64,000 nt of DNA, taken from positions 7,164,933 through 7,228,932 of the forward strand of contig OZ020611.1 in the NCBI GenBank assembly GCA_963971575.1, read 5' to 3'. Below are positions 44,778 through 55,110 of this stretch, piece after piece (the first letter of the stretch is position 1; each line of letters starts with the position of its first letter). Below the pieces are notes generated by a model that worked only from the letters and a program-made list of their open reading frames with translations, had not been told where the DNA came from and searched no databases. The position numbers and the translations under genes are program-made. The DNA is from Liopterus haemorrhoidalis. Taxonomy: Eukaryota > Arthropoda > Insecta > Coleoptera > Dytiscidae.

Positions 44778-45466
44778 ATGAGTTCAATTAAAGGAAAAGT
44801 AGATGAAGAGAAAATGTGGCATTGGGAGAATAAAGGCACGTTCAAGAAAGGAACGGAAGGCCTCATAATTACAGCACAAGAGCAAACCCTTCCTAGGAAT
44901 GCAATAAAAGCAAAAATTCACAAGATCCAGAAGGACAGTAAATGTCGTCTATGCAAAGAAGCTGATGAGACAGTAGAACATCTATTTGCTGCTGTAAGAA
45001 AATCACCCAGACAGACTACCTTCAGCGGCACAACACACTGGCATCCGCAGTACATAGGAATCTTTGCAAAAACTACGGGTTACCATCTGGAAACAACTTG
45101 TGGGACCACATTCCAGAAAAGGTAATAGAGAATCCAAACAAAACTTGGAGCACAACACACCAGACATCACAGTAAAAAAAAGCGTTTGGATCATCGATGT
45201 AGCAAATACCAGGAGACAGCAGAGTACATGACAAGGAACTGGAAAAAATCACAAGGTACAAAGACTTGCAGGTTGAAATTGTGCGACTTTGGGAAAGGAA
45301 AACCAGTGTAGGCCTCATAGTAATAGGCGATCTAGGAGCAATACCACCTAATCTCCAAAAATACTGGGAAGCGTTATGGCTGCAAAGGATTACAACCGGA
45401 AAGTTGCAAAAGACAATCCTGTTGGGAACAGAACGAATTTTGCAAAGATACCTTTGCGAGTCGTAG
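44778..45466 (+). pseudogene. C-terminus of a non-LTR element with restriction-like endonuclease
   Basis: The first frame (44778-45125) has TEGLIITAQEQTLPRNAIKA, then CRLCKEADETVEHL, a C-x2-C-x8-H zinc-knuckle-like motif. After a frameshift comes PDITVKKSVWIIDVAN, then RYKDLQVEIVRLWERKTSV and LGAIPPNLQKYW. The PD...(D)VA pattern after a zinc knuckle is the arrangement of the restriction-like endonuclease at the C-terminus of R2/R4/NeSL-type elements. The final Leu-rich stretch ends at 45466. Frameshifts make it inactive. The RT itself is not present upstream. A short (ATA)n tail occurs at about 45540-45555. Confidence 0.65.
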
Positions 45467-45559
45467 CTCCTTAGTTAAGACCCAAATCGTGAAGATGACA
45501 ATTTTTCTCCCAGTGTAACTATTGTTATACTGTGTAACATAATAATAATAAAAATGTAA

Positions 45560-47410
45560 AAAAGAAGTAAAAATAGAAGTTCATATGCCAACTGTATGAC
45601 GTAGGATTTAGACGCAAAATACATAAAAAAATAAATAAATTATAAATTAAAAAAGATATTGAGATATCTGTGTGATGATGTTACGCGCATTTATTAGCGC
45701 GCTATTATTAGTTAGTACGCGCATGCGGTAGAAAAATAATGGGTCTTCAATTACTTTCCAATGGGTACTAATACATTTGATTTCATCGTAGGATGAGAAG
45801 TAAATAGCCCCAAGCACCAAGATACTATAATAGGAGCAATGAGATGCTGGGTATCCCATTTGTCGAAATCAACGCCGGTTGCATTTACCAGCGTCGCCCA
45901 CCAACCAGCAAATAGGCCAGACTACTACCACCAAATACTTTATACGTTGCTCCCCGTCGCTTAAATATGGATATACAGTAAAAATTTATATCCCAGAAAA
46001 TTCAAAACTACGCCAAAGCGGTCAGGAGAATCGGGGGAAAAAATATTCTGCGGCCTTTGGTGAACCACCAAATACAATAATAAAAGTCAAATTTTTATTA
46101 TCGATAAATACAATAAACAAATACATTGTTATAATAATACGTTTTATTGTGGCTTGCGACGTCTGCTATGAAAATCAGATTATATACGGAATATATAATA
46201 TAATCTTTGATTATCTAAAGAGGTCCAGTCAAGGTCTAATGACTTTTTTGTAGAGACATCATTCTTAGATAATAATAAATTATATTAGGTACGGAAATTG
46301 TTAGTTTTTTACACAGTTTTCATTTTATTTCACTTTTATAACTTGCAATTTTAGGTTAGATTTTCCCATAAATCTGCGTAATATTGTCTATCGCAGCGCT
46401 AGGTTCGGTTAGGTCAGTATAATGCGAGTGGAGAGGAGCGAGACGAACTAACTACTTTCTAGTTTAATGACAAAACGTTATCTTAGGTTAGGAAAGTGTC
46501 GCGTTAGTAGAACTGAGTGGAGCGTGCTTATTAAAGTTATTTAACGAACTAAATCAGCAACAAAGAATTAATCACATAAAAGCGCTCAAGATAAAAATTT
46601 ATGCTACACCAATTTTGATAGGCGGATCTAAAATCTTAGTTCAGAACATTCGAATATGATCTTGACTGTACTTCTTCAGATAATCAAAGTAAATATAGGT
46701 AAGTAATTTTAAATAAATTAACAAAATGAAGCTTTACCGGCTAATTGCGATATGCGTCCATTGTCTATTATCCTAATGAATTCGGTGCAAATTTTGATAA
46801 AAATATATATTACTAATTGTATTTCGGTTTGTTGGATTTGTGTAAGAGAACTATGGTACTTGACCTATCCTTAATTCTTTATTTTCAAAGATTTTAGTTA
46901 TTATGAGTTTGTTTAATTTGCTTCTATCGTATACCCAATTTTAATAAATATTTATTTGTTCAAAATTTAATTAAACTGTCTTATTTAGAAGCATATTTCG
47001 CTGATATAAACTGTACTATGCGCTTACATGTGCCATGTCTAAGATGATGTATTTCCAAATAATTAGAGAACACGTTACAGAACATGTTAGGCGTACATAC
47101 TGCACTTATGTACAGAATGTTCAAAATAAAAGTAAAACTGTTCAGAAAGGGAAACTTACTGCTCACCATAACTTTAAACATAGTCGACGTGTATAATACT
47201 TAAAACTTTTAGTATAAATCAGTGATTCCCAACATTTTTACAGCGAAGTACCTTTGCTTTAATCAGAAAAATAACACCTTCCAAGGGACCTATTTATTTA
47301 TTTATTTAAAATACTCTGAAACGTCATTTTAATGTCTGTGAATAACATAGTTGCAAGAAGAGTAATATAATTCAATTTACAAAATATTTTACAATTTGTG
47401 ATGTTTGATA
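45560..47410. other. Gap, no gene recognised
   Basis: Short frames at 45879-46253 (+) and 46981-47181 (-) show no domain. The segment 45670-45730 is rich in CGCGC motifs. The rest is AT-rich with no supported element. Confidence 0.35.
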
Positions 47411-48149
47411 CGAGGGATGTTTCCAAAGTTCTGGGAATTTAGCTATAATTTTTATTAATCTGTTAATTTTCGTCAATATTACAATGTAGTTTTTCAACAT
47501 AATCTCCATTTAACTGAATACATTTATCCCAACGATAAACAAATTTTTTTAAGCCGTCCTCAAAAACTTTTTCGGTGTATCAGACCTATTGAGTTTCTTT
47601 TCTGGTCCCAACAGCCTTGGAACCCAGCGCGGAACCTTGCTGACGCCCAAACAATCATGCAAGATGTCATGAACTTGTCGTGTACCTATCCCTAGGCGCA
47701 CACTAATTTGACGAATAGTCATTCGCCTGTTCTCTTTCAGTATGTCTTCAACGGCAGTAATGTTTCTTTCATTTACCGACGTGATTGGGCGCCCACTGCG
47801 TGGATCGTCGTCTAGTGATGTTCTACCAGTTTTAAAACGATCGATCCACCGATAAACAGTACTTTTGGATTCTGCAGACTCACCAAATACTCCTTGCAGA
47901 CGCTGAATAATTTCTGATGTTTTCACACCTTCTTTCCACAAAAAGAAAATTATTGTTCTTTGAGATTTTGCTGCGTCTTCCATGGTTAAAAAAACAGTGC
48001 TATAAAAACGCGTCTATATCAGACTGAACAATATTGCACTAGATAGTTGCATAAACATGTCAAGACTTGTCTGGCACCAATAACATTGCCTATAAGTTCT
48101 GCGTAATTTAATTATAGCACAATTCCCAGAATTTAGGAAACATCCCTCG
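47411..48149 (-). mobile_element. Internally deleted mariner, copy 2 (739 bp)
   Basis: It has the same CGAGGGATGTTTCC terminal repeats as 17744-18499, here in the opposite orientation, flanked by TA at 47409-47410 and 48150-48151. The internal deletion falls at the same place as in copy 1 (just after the CTCAATAGG coding position). Confidence 0.9.
47549..47983 (-). CDS. Truncated mariner transposase: DNA-binding half only (copy 2)
   Basis: Another 144-residue frame, clearly homologous to 17927-18361 but differing at roughly 25 positions. It keeps both helix-turn-helix regions (KSTVYRWIDRF; RRMTIRQISVRLGI), the GRP linker and the PRWVPRLLGPE block, then the same frameshifted ending (KKFLRTA). 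No catalytic Asp is present. That two diverged copies both keep this frame open is notable. Function is unproven; a repressor or end-binding role is possible. Confidence 0.8.
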   Translation of the reverse strand: MEDAAKSQRTIIFFLWKEGVKTSEIIQRLQGVFGESAESKSTVYRWIDRFKTGRTSLDDDPRSGRPITSVNERNITAVEDILKENRRMTIRQISVRLGIGTRQVHDILHDCLGVSKVPRWVPRLLGPEKKLNRSDTPKKFLRTA

Positions 48150-48159
48150 TATGTACATA

Positions 48160-48932
48160 GCTACACCCATACAATAATAATAATTTAAAAAAATATGATT
48201 TCGTGCCACACCACTCCAAACGGGATGAATTATAGTACCCGTAATTTATCCTGTTTGTTGAGTTATAACATTATTTTTTAACATATACGTGCCTTTTTCA
48301 AAACACTTTTTTCAAAACACCTTTTTCAAAACACCTTTTTCAAAACACCTTTTTCAAAACACCTTTTTCAAAACCTTTTCAAAAACAAGTATTTTGACAG
48401 CTTTTTAAGTTTCATCCCTAAAAGGGTAAACTGGTATTTTTTATTGGATAGAAAATCCAATGGATACTAAAATATGAAATTCGGAGCTTACATTCCCTCC
48501 ATGACGTAAGAAATCAATAAGAATAGAGTTTTCTAAATTCGATTTTTAAAGGCTCAAATAGGGTGAAATTTGATTTAGGGATGCCTCAACATCTCTTAGG
48601 CTCAATGAGCCTACTGATACCAAACCAAGTCGATATGGTTTTTGCTTAAGGTTACCCATACAAATATTTAAACCATAAATTCACGATTTTGCCCTAATCA
48701 ACCCCTAAACGGGTGATATGCATTCGAGGTGAATTACGAAAATCTTGTTATAACACTTCATTTTGACAGTTGACAGTTTTTTTAAATTTCATCCCTTACG
48801 GAGTAAATTGGTATTTTTTATTCGATAGAGCGTCCCTTGACAAAGAGACATGAAATTCGGGAAAAACCCTTCGTATCTCCTGTGCTAATGAGACCATCAA
48901 TATACCGTTGCGAAGCACGGGTTTTCAGCTAA
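48160..48932 (+). mobile_element. Helitron-like non-autonomous element, 3' end at 48932
   Basis: It ends with a bulged hairpin (ccgttgcgaagcacgg, 48905-48920), an 8-base spacer and CTAA followed by T, matching Helitron 3' ends and the architecture of 4815-4843. Inside, a segment at 48397-48500 (GACAGCTTTTTAAG, TTTCATCCC, TGGTATTTTTTATT, ATGAAATTCGG) recurs at 48768-48870. The 5' boundary is uncertain. A period-14 minisatellite lies within it. Confidence 0.5.
48292..48382. repeat. Minisatellite, period 14, about 6 units
   Basis: The unit cctttttcaaaaca repeats head to tail with small variations at both ends. Confidence 0.9.
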
Positions 48933-49092
48933 TTATGTATATAACGGAACTAATAGTAGTAGAAGAATATTCATATTTAGTAAGTAATAATAAATGATAA
49001 AAATGTGAATGAAGTTTTAAAAATGCATTACGTCGTATCAAACAATTTTTCAAGTTAAAATTGTTAGTTATAACTTAAATAGCAGATTTTGT

Positions 49093-49128
<36 letters not shown>

Positions 49129-49709
49129 AATATTTCTGTGTAGCGAAATATTCATGAAACAAGTATAAATATAAAATAAAAATGACACTAACACGCTAAC
49201 CATTCTGGTGGACGGATTTGTACCAAATGTAGATCAAATCCAAGTCCGAAGCTAAATAAATTTCTTAAAAATCCTTTCTACCGAATTTGCTCTACACGTG
49301 TCTACAGACCGACATCATACTAAAAACATTCGATTTGTGTTTCTCGTATTTATCTGTACAAATCTCGAAAAGTAAAAATTGGTATGATTACGATAACTCC
49401 CTCTCAATATGTAAAAGTCGGTAAAAATACTTAAAAGAAGCTATTTTTTAATAAACGAATATTCGGTCGATACTAACCAATATTCGGTCGATACTAACCA
49501 ATATTCGGTCGATACTAACCAATATTCGGTATTCGGCCGAATATAAAAATTTGAGCCTAATACCGAATATTCGTTACAGTTCTAATATTAATCAATTTTG
49601 TAAATAATTTGTTCTTAAATATTCTGAGTAAACTGAAAATAAGTGAAACAGACACTTATTTCGAAAATGTAATATAACAATCAGTTATTCAACTACAAAA
49701 AGACAGATA
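48933..49709. other. Gap with simple repeats
   Basis: Contains an (AT)n run at about 49097-49125 and a period-21 tandem repeat at 49458-49530 (unit aatattcggtcgatactaacc, three exact units). No gene was recognised. Confidence 0.45.
49458..49530. repeat. Tandem repeat, period 21, three units plus partial
   Basis: Three exact copies of aatattcggtcgatactaacc begin at 49458, 49479 and 49500, followed by a partial fourth. Confidence 0.9.
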
Positions 49710-50164
49710 CAGTAATACCCCGCCACTCGACTGCCTTTTAGCTCGACGTTTTCGCCATTCGACGTAAATGTCGAGAGTGAGAGTCGACGGAAGCATTACT
49801 ATCCGACGCGTGATCGAGTACCGATCACGTGATACATATTTTGGTAAACAAAGCGAAATGAATGCATGGCCAGCAGTTCGCGCCTAGATATCTTGACGAA
49901 AACAACTCAGAATTAGTGCTGCTATGAACATTTTGTTTTTTGCTAAAATAAGTGATTTATATTTATAATTGTGGGTCCAAAGAAGGCTAGAGATGCAAGC
50001 ATAGCTAAAATGAAAAGAATAAGAATCACTATGGAACAGAAAAAAGAAATAATAGCCAAATATGAAAGTGGTATTCTTATTGGGAAATTCGACTCGCCAC
50101 TCGACCAAATCGCTATTCGACGCTTTCTCAGAACAAATTAACGTCGAGTGGCGGGATATTACTG
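49710..50164 (+). mobile_element. Pogo/Tigger-type MITE (455 bp) with a remnant DNA-binding domain
   Basis: The ends read CAGTAATA(C/T)CCCGCCACTCGA inward on both sides (21 of 22 matching), flanked by TA (49708-49709, 50165-50166). CAGTAATACCnCGC is a typical pogo/Tigger end. Within it, at about 49970-50080 (+), a short frame reads KKARDASIAK and RITMEQKKEIIAKYESG, the start of a CENP-B/pogo-type helix-turn-helix. The catalytic part is absent. The sequence is a deletion product of a pogo-like transposon. Confidence 0.82.
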
Positions 50165-50166
50165 TA

Positions 50167-50869
50167 AAACAAAGAAACTGTATATATTAAGATGCTACTA
50201 TTTGCAACTAAATTACTTTTATTAAAATATTTCATATCAATTTATTTTTATACAGATTTAGGAAGGCACTGTAGAGAATTAGGTGTGTGCAAAATTATTA
50301 GTTTTTTTCGTGTGCTGGTATAATTATTTAAAATATAAATAATTCCTCGCTTTTTTGAATTTTTGAAGGGTTGCCCTCGAAGTTTATGATACGTCATAAT
50401 TAAATTATAATTAAAACTGTAAAAAACGGTATAAAAAACAAAGCAATGAAAAGTTCTGTTTGTTAAAGTTGAGAAATTCGATACTGCATTCGATATGAGT
50501 TCTAACAAAACAAAAACGTAGCAAATTTATTATCATTGGCTTTCTTATCATTGCTGGATAATCGCCTCCTTTATCACATCCCTCTAATCCCTTCTATTCT
50601 CGCCATTTTCAAAGCAATAATATTGCTTTTAATAATCAGCTATGGGAAAGAAAAAGAAATGATTTAATCAATTGTCATGGGGAATGAAACTATAATTTTG
50701 TACCATCTGTTGAAAAGAGACTCGATGTCATGGCGGCGTTCATATACTCATAAAACTCATATCCAGAAAGAGTTTTATTAGAAAAATTCCTGAGATTGAT
50801 ACACTTTATAGCATCCCTCTAGTAGAACAAAGACGAAAAAAGATTCCAGGCATCAGGATTGAACCCAAG
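50167..50869. other. AT-rich gap
   Basis: No supported feature. The small minus-strand frame at 50248-50508 shows no domain. Confidence 0.4.
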
Positions 50870-51040
50870 GAGGAACTTGCTCTGGGACGATTTCTACCAT
50901 ACAAGATATTGAAATCTCTTAATACGAACAAGTGTTTCCAAGTGCAAAGCTAATCTAAGAAAATGGGGCATCTTTCTTGAGGATGTGTCATGCGTCTGTG
51001 GACAGGTACACGACACCACTAACTCATATGTCCGAACAGG
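50870..51040 (+). pseudogene. Possible non-LTR element C-terminal zinc-knuckle scrap
   Basis: The plus strand reads ANLRKWGIFLEDVSCVCGQV and then DTTNSY. The NLRKWG....C.CG....T pattern resembles the C-terminal Cys-His motif of Jockey-type elements. It is short and lacks the expected His, so this is tentative. Confidence 0.35.
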
Positions 51041-52089
51041 GGTGATCCTTTATCTTTGGAAGATTTAATTTCTGCTAACTGCCAAACGATAAAAACCTCA
51101 ACATATTCGTGAAATGTGCCATGACATTCCGGACACGAAAAGTTAATAAGTATTAAAAATAGGACTATTTTTGAATAGATATCATTGCAAATGTAGAGAA
51201 ATCGACGAAGGAGGAAGACTCTTACTATTGATTTCAAAACCACCAAAACTTTGCGCGAACTTTCCGTTTGAGCTTTTTGCCGAACATGCCTACATAAATT
51301 CGCAAGAAACAAATTTCATCACAAGATATCAAAATTATTTAAACCATTGATTGGAGTATTGATCTGGAGAAGATACCTGAATTGACTTCAACTCATAGAA
51401 ATCTCAACTGTTCTCATATTATCTAGCTGTTAAATATATCAAGTTGGTTCAGCATAAACACAATAGCATCTTAAGGAGATCATCTGTCCTTTAAAATGTT
51501 AACTGCAGCATTTCAGATGCAGTTTTATAGATCTTGAATGGACGACGATATGTTAAATAAATATATAAATATATACATGAAATTGAAAAATGCATTTTCA
51601 TCATACTTCTTTCAAAAAAATAATCTGATTTTTTTATGTTTTACATAGTTTATTCGAATTTGGTTCATATCAATTGGTTACTCAATTTTATCTTTTTCAA
51701 TTTTTAGATTAACTCCTTTGAGTTAACCTCTAAGGTCCTAAAAATTTCCAGCATAACAAGGCTTCAAGAGCTTCTTATTTATTATTTTTCGAGCAATAGT
51801 TTTAGTAAAATTTTTGTGTAACAATAACCTAGTATTATAATTATTTCCTATTTAAGAGCTTCTTTTGATAATCCATAATATATTTTTATAAACCAATGAG
51901 GACCCAAAAAATTCGATTAGATTAAAAAAACTGATTAATTATTTCAATATTTCTGTTGCAATATTCCGGCTCAAGTCAATGTGGATTATTCAGAATTTTT
52001 TTTATAGATTTTTGGTCATAATCTCTGGGTTTTAGGCAACAAAAAATGTTGTGTCCAACATTTTTTGGCTTATTTATACATCAAGAACT
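51041..52089. other. AT-rich gap
   Basis: No gene or structured repeat recognised. Confidence 0.4.
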
Positions 52090-52250
52090 TTAAGGCCCAG
52101 ATTATGAAAACTTAGCCGAGTTTAACCAATTGGCTAAACTCGGTTACAATATATCAACCCCATAAGTAACCATAGCAACCATTTTTTAACCATTTGGTTA
52201 TAGTTAACTAAGCGTTCATAAACCGGTTCTACGTGGTTAAAAAAATAGAT
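52090..52250. mobile_element. Small MITE candidate
   Basis: The left end GGCCCAGATTATGAAAACTT is loosely complementary to the right end, which read inward gives GAACCGGTTTATGAACGCTT then AGTTAACTATAACC. A nested inverted pair (agccgagtttaacca / tggctaaactcggtt) lies at 52111-52145. TAA precedes the left end and TAC follows the right, so the target duplication is unproven. The overall look fits PIF/Harbinger-derived MITEs. Confidence 0.4.
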
Positions 52251-52350
52251 CTGAAGGGTATCTAGCACGTGATGAAGGCCCATGCTCCTCAATTAACGCG
52301 CAAGCAACATGTCTGGTAACATTTTTTGTTATAATCAAGGCAAAATACTA

Positions 52351-52870
52351 TTAGGTCGGTAAAAAAATAATTGCAGTTTTTGTCTTCTGTATTTTAAACT
52401 TAATTTCATTTAATGAAAATGTTATTTCACCATGTTCATGATAATTTCATTTTAAAGTGTATTTTTCGGTCTTTCTATTAACATCGGTTTGTTTTATTAT
52501 TCATTTTGCAAAATTGAGCTAGTGAATTAAAGATGGAAAAGAAGCAAAACAGCACAATTTTTTGTACGAGATCAAAACGATTGTAAAGCAGCAGTAACTG
52601 TTCGTAAACTGAACAACTAAACAAACTTTTGGTAACTATAGGAATGTACGGTGCAACTCTAGTTCAAAATATTTCCTGCTGAGGAGGAGAGCCTTGAAGA
52701 TAAAGAAGTCACGGACGCCTTTCTTCAGTTGATAACGACCAATGAAAGTGTTTGTTGAATCATAACAACGCAAAACAATTCAAAAGCTTGCACAAAAATT
52801 AGACGCTAATCATCAAATAGTTCTAGACCACTTAAAACAGAATTTGTATGTCTTATACTGCAATTACTTT
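52351..52870 (+). pseudogene. Mariner remnant with one end and N-terminal coding
   Basis: The left end TTAGGTCGGTAAAAAAATAA, preceded by TA, matches the well-known mariner end TTAGGTTGGT.CAAAAGTAA of the cecropia/Hsmar1 type. Downstream, after stops, the plus strand reads AEEESLEDKEVTDAF and KLAQKLDANHQIVLDHLKQN. These correspond to the SLEDKERSGRP and LAQKLNVDHSTVVRHLK blocks of the transposase N-terminus. The GRP linker is lost and no right end was found. Confidence 0.65.
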
Positions 52871-53239
52871 CCTACCATTCTTACCAACCTAATATATTTT
52901 TCGAAGAAAGAATTAAAGTAAAGAGTTTAGTACCATTTATTCTAGAACATCTGCTCCATTGGACTAGGTAAGAAGCCATGTTGATCATTATCAACATGAA
53001 TTCTTACCTACTCGCTCGGTTACTATAAAACTTCTGCTAGAATAAAATACATGGATTCCAGCCATTGATAACTCGAAACCTATTAATGTTATACATCTCG
53101 ATATCTCTTGTGTAAGAGATTGTTATAAAAGCTAGAACACCACGGTATTTCAGGAAAGCAATTTAATTAGAATCGAGCCTTTTTATTGGACATTTTCAAT
53201 TAAGAGAAGTTTCAATTAAGATCGAGCGACCATCTCTCT

Positions 53240-53480
53240 GACCTTGTAGTCCTCAGTGGTTTACCACAAGGCTCAGTTCTACGACCTCTTCTTTTAATAT
53301 ATGTTGCCAATCTGAAATCCAATGTTTGTTCTCCATGATTTTTTTATGCCGATGACACCAAATTGTATAATAATCCTATTACGCATATAATAGTTTTTCA
53401 AGGTAATCTTGGTAAATTGGTGAACTGGTCTCATAACCGACTAATACCATTACATCCTTTAAAAAAAGGTCGCTCTGCGC
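53240..53480 (+). pseudogene. Non-LTR RT palm fragment
   Basis: The plus strand reads GLPQGSVLRPLLLIYVANL, then after a stop FYADDTKLYNNP. This spans the RT motif B (G(V/L)PQGS(I/V)LGPLLF) and the YADD box, but with internal stops. Neighbouring sequence is too degraded to assign a clade. Confidence 0.65.
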
Positions 53481-53589
53481 ATTCTGTCAAATAATTTACT
53501 AGTTCAGTATCGGACAACAAATTAGGCTTGTTTCAAAACAAATAGATATTGGGACCACGATCTGAAATGGTCCAGACATGTGCTTAAGT

Positions 53590-53700
53590 TACTCGTTAAA
53601 AGATCTTCGCTGCAACCAATCAAGTTCGGTGTCCCCCAAGGTAGCATTTTAGGCCAAGCATTATTTATAGTCTTTATTGATGATCTTCCAGCATCTATAT
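53590..53700 (+). pseudogene. Second, unrelated RT fragment
   Basis: LQPIKFGVPQGSILGQALFI followed by VFIDDLPASI and a stop. This is again RT motif B and its neighbourhood, but a different copy from 53240-53480, since the same motif occurs twice within 350 bp. Its end abuts a foldback structure. Confidence 0.6.
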
Positions 53701-53743
53701 GATCTTTAATATAGATGCTCCAGAATAGTATATTCTGTAACAA

Positions 53744-53840
53744 GGTTGGAATGAGAAAATTCGATGCGAGTGGAACATTCCGAGCGCGAGCCTCAGGCGA
53801 GCGTGAGGAACCACGGGCATCGAATTTTCTCATTTCAACC
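53744..53840. repeat. Foldback hairpin, about 97 bp
   Basis: The left arm (ggttggaatgagaaaattcg, 53744-53763, continuing atgc) pairs with the right arm (gcatcgaattttctcatttc, ending 53836, then aacc). The core is unusually CG-rich (gagcgcgagcctcaggcgag). Weaker pairing extends outward to about 53736 and 53850. No coding function: the frames across it are products of the palindrome. Confidence 0.75.
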
Positions 53841-54914
53841 GAGTCACAGACACTACTTTCTCCACGACAACCAGAAAGAAAAAAAATTAACAAATAATTA
53901 TTTTAAAAAACATTTTATCTTAACAAATAATTTATATTACATTAATCAATTAATTAAACTAATTTATTTTATTTATTATTTGTTTAATTTTAATTTAATT
54001 TGCCGCACATCGGTCACTATTTTAGGTTAGGAAGTTATGTTGCATTTATTTAATGTAAACGTTGCATATATTTTAATGTAACCCTATAAAAACAAAAGAC
54101 AACAAGCATAGAATGGTTATTCCATAACAAGTGATGGAATGAAATACACGCAAAATGCATAAGATAAGTGCTTTAGAATAACATTCCAACTCTTGTGTTA
54201 GAATAATAACTTTCTGTAGTCAAAATTGGTTTTAGAATTGGTAAATTCTATAGTGGTCGTGGAGAAATTATTTTATTCGTCAAGGCACCACTTTTTTAAA
54301 TGTGCAAAGATACCATATTCAATGATATTATTAATAAAAAAAAAATCTATCGTATCAAAAATGTATGTTCGGCTTCATCTGGAGTTGCTATTTAGTCTCC
54401 TTATTTGTCTGAAGACATTAATCAACTTCAAAAGTTAAGAAAACATTAACCAATGTTGTCATCATTATTTATGCTTAAAAACTATAACTGCGTGGACAAA
54501 AATTTAAACAAAATAAGGACTGTTTTACTAAGTGTACGCGTGATAACTTCTTTTATTATCGAGTGTTCAATATGTGTATACCTTGCTGGACTGTGCCATC
54601 GATACTACATCATTTAATAATTTTAAAAATAAACTGGACCTTTACGTGTTTCAACAAACATTCTTCTTCTTAGAGTGCCATTCTCGATGCTCTGAACTGA
54701 CAAGTTCGTACTAAACGTATCCCGAGCATAGGTTATTTCCCCGCATACAGTTGTGTTGCCTGTATATAACACACTCGTATCGGCCCTACAATTTATTATC
54801 GTGGAATTCGAACCAAATAATTATTTTGGGGAAATTTTACTAGGGCTTTTACCTCGGTGGTTCCCCGATGCCTTCCGAGGGAGAAACGGTCGGGAAAATG
54901 TAAGGTGCTTTTTC
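53841..54914. other. AT-rich gap
   Basis: Nothing was recognised apart from short frames without domains. Confidence 0.4.
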
Positions 54915-55044
54915 GGTATACTAGCGTCGCGAATCAGTGCAGTTACGTCACACGACGTAACAAACAATTGCATTGTCCCAAACAAAACATTCGTTTGTTT
55001 CGTGTTGTGACGTAACTGCACTGATTCGCCGACGCTAGTATACC
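54915..55044. repeat. Long near-perfect inverted repeat
   Basis: The 43 bp arm at 54915-54957 is almost exactly complementary to 55001-55044 (about two mismatches and one extra base). Inner aacaaac/gtttgtt blocks extend the pairing, leaving a loop of about 25 bases. Transcribed, it would form a long hairpin RNA. It may be a foldback MITE; no target duplication was identified. Confidence 0.8.
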
Positions 55045-55110
55045 AGGGAATGAACCCTGGTCCGCTGCTCCCTAACTAACTAACTGAGCCACGACCGTTC
55101 TTTGTTTTCT
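55045..55110 (-). other. tRNA-like pol III promoter sequence
   Basis: On the minus strand an A-box-like TGGCTCAGTTAG (55080-55091) precedes a B-box-like GGTTCATTCCC (55046-55056), and the CCAGGG...CCCTGG arm pairs. The A-to-B spacing is short and one invariant base of the B box is off. It abuts the inverted repeat, so it could be a SINE-like promoter reading into the hairpin. Confidence 0.3.

Noticed and set aside
44958..44975. CTGATGAG string as a hammerhead core
   Set aside because: It lies in coding sequence of the retroelement tail (EADETVE), with no GAAA or stems nearby.
48292..48382. Short regular repeats resembling a CRISPR array
   Set aside because: The units are contiguous with no unique spacers; this is a minisatellite in a eukaryotic genome.
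53715..54030. Overlapping frames on both strands with similar peptides (MRKFDA.G)
   Set aside because: The resemblance comes from the palindrome at 53744-53840; neither is a gene.
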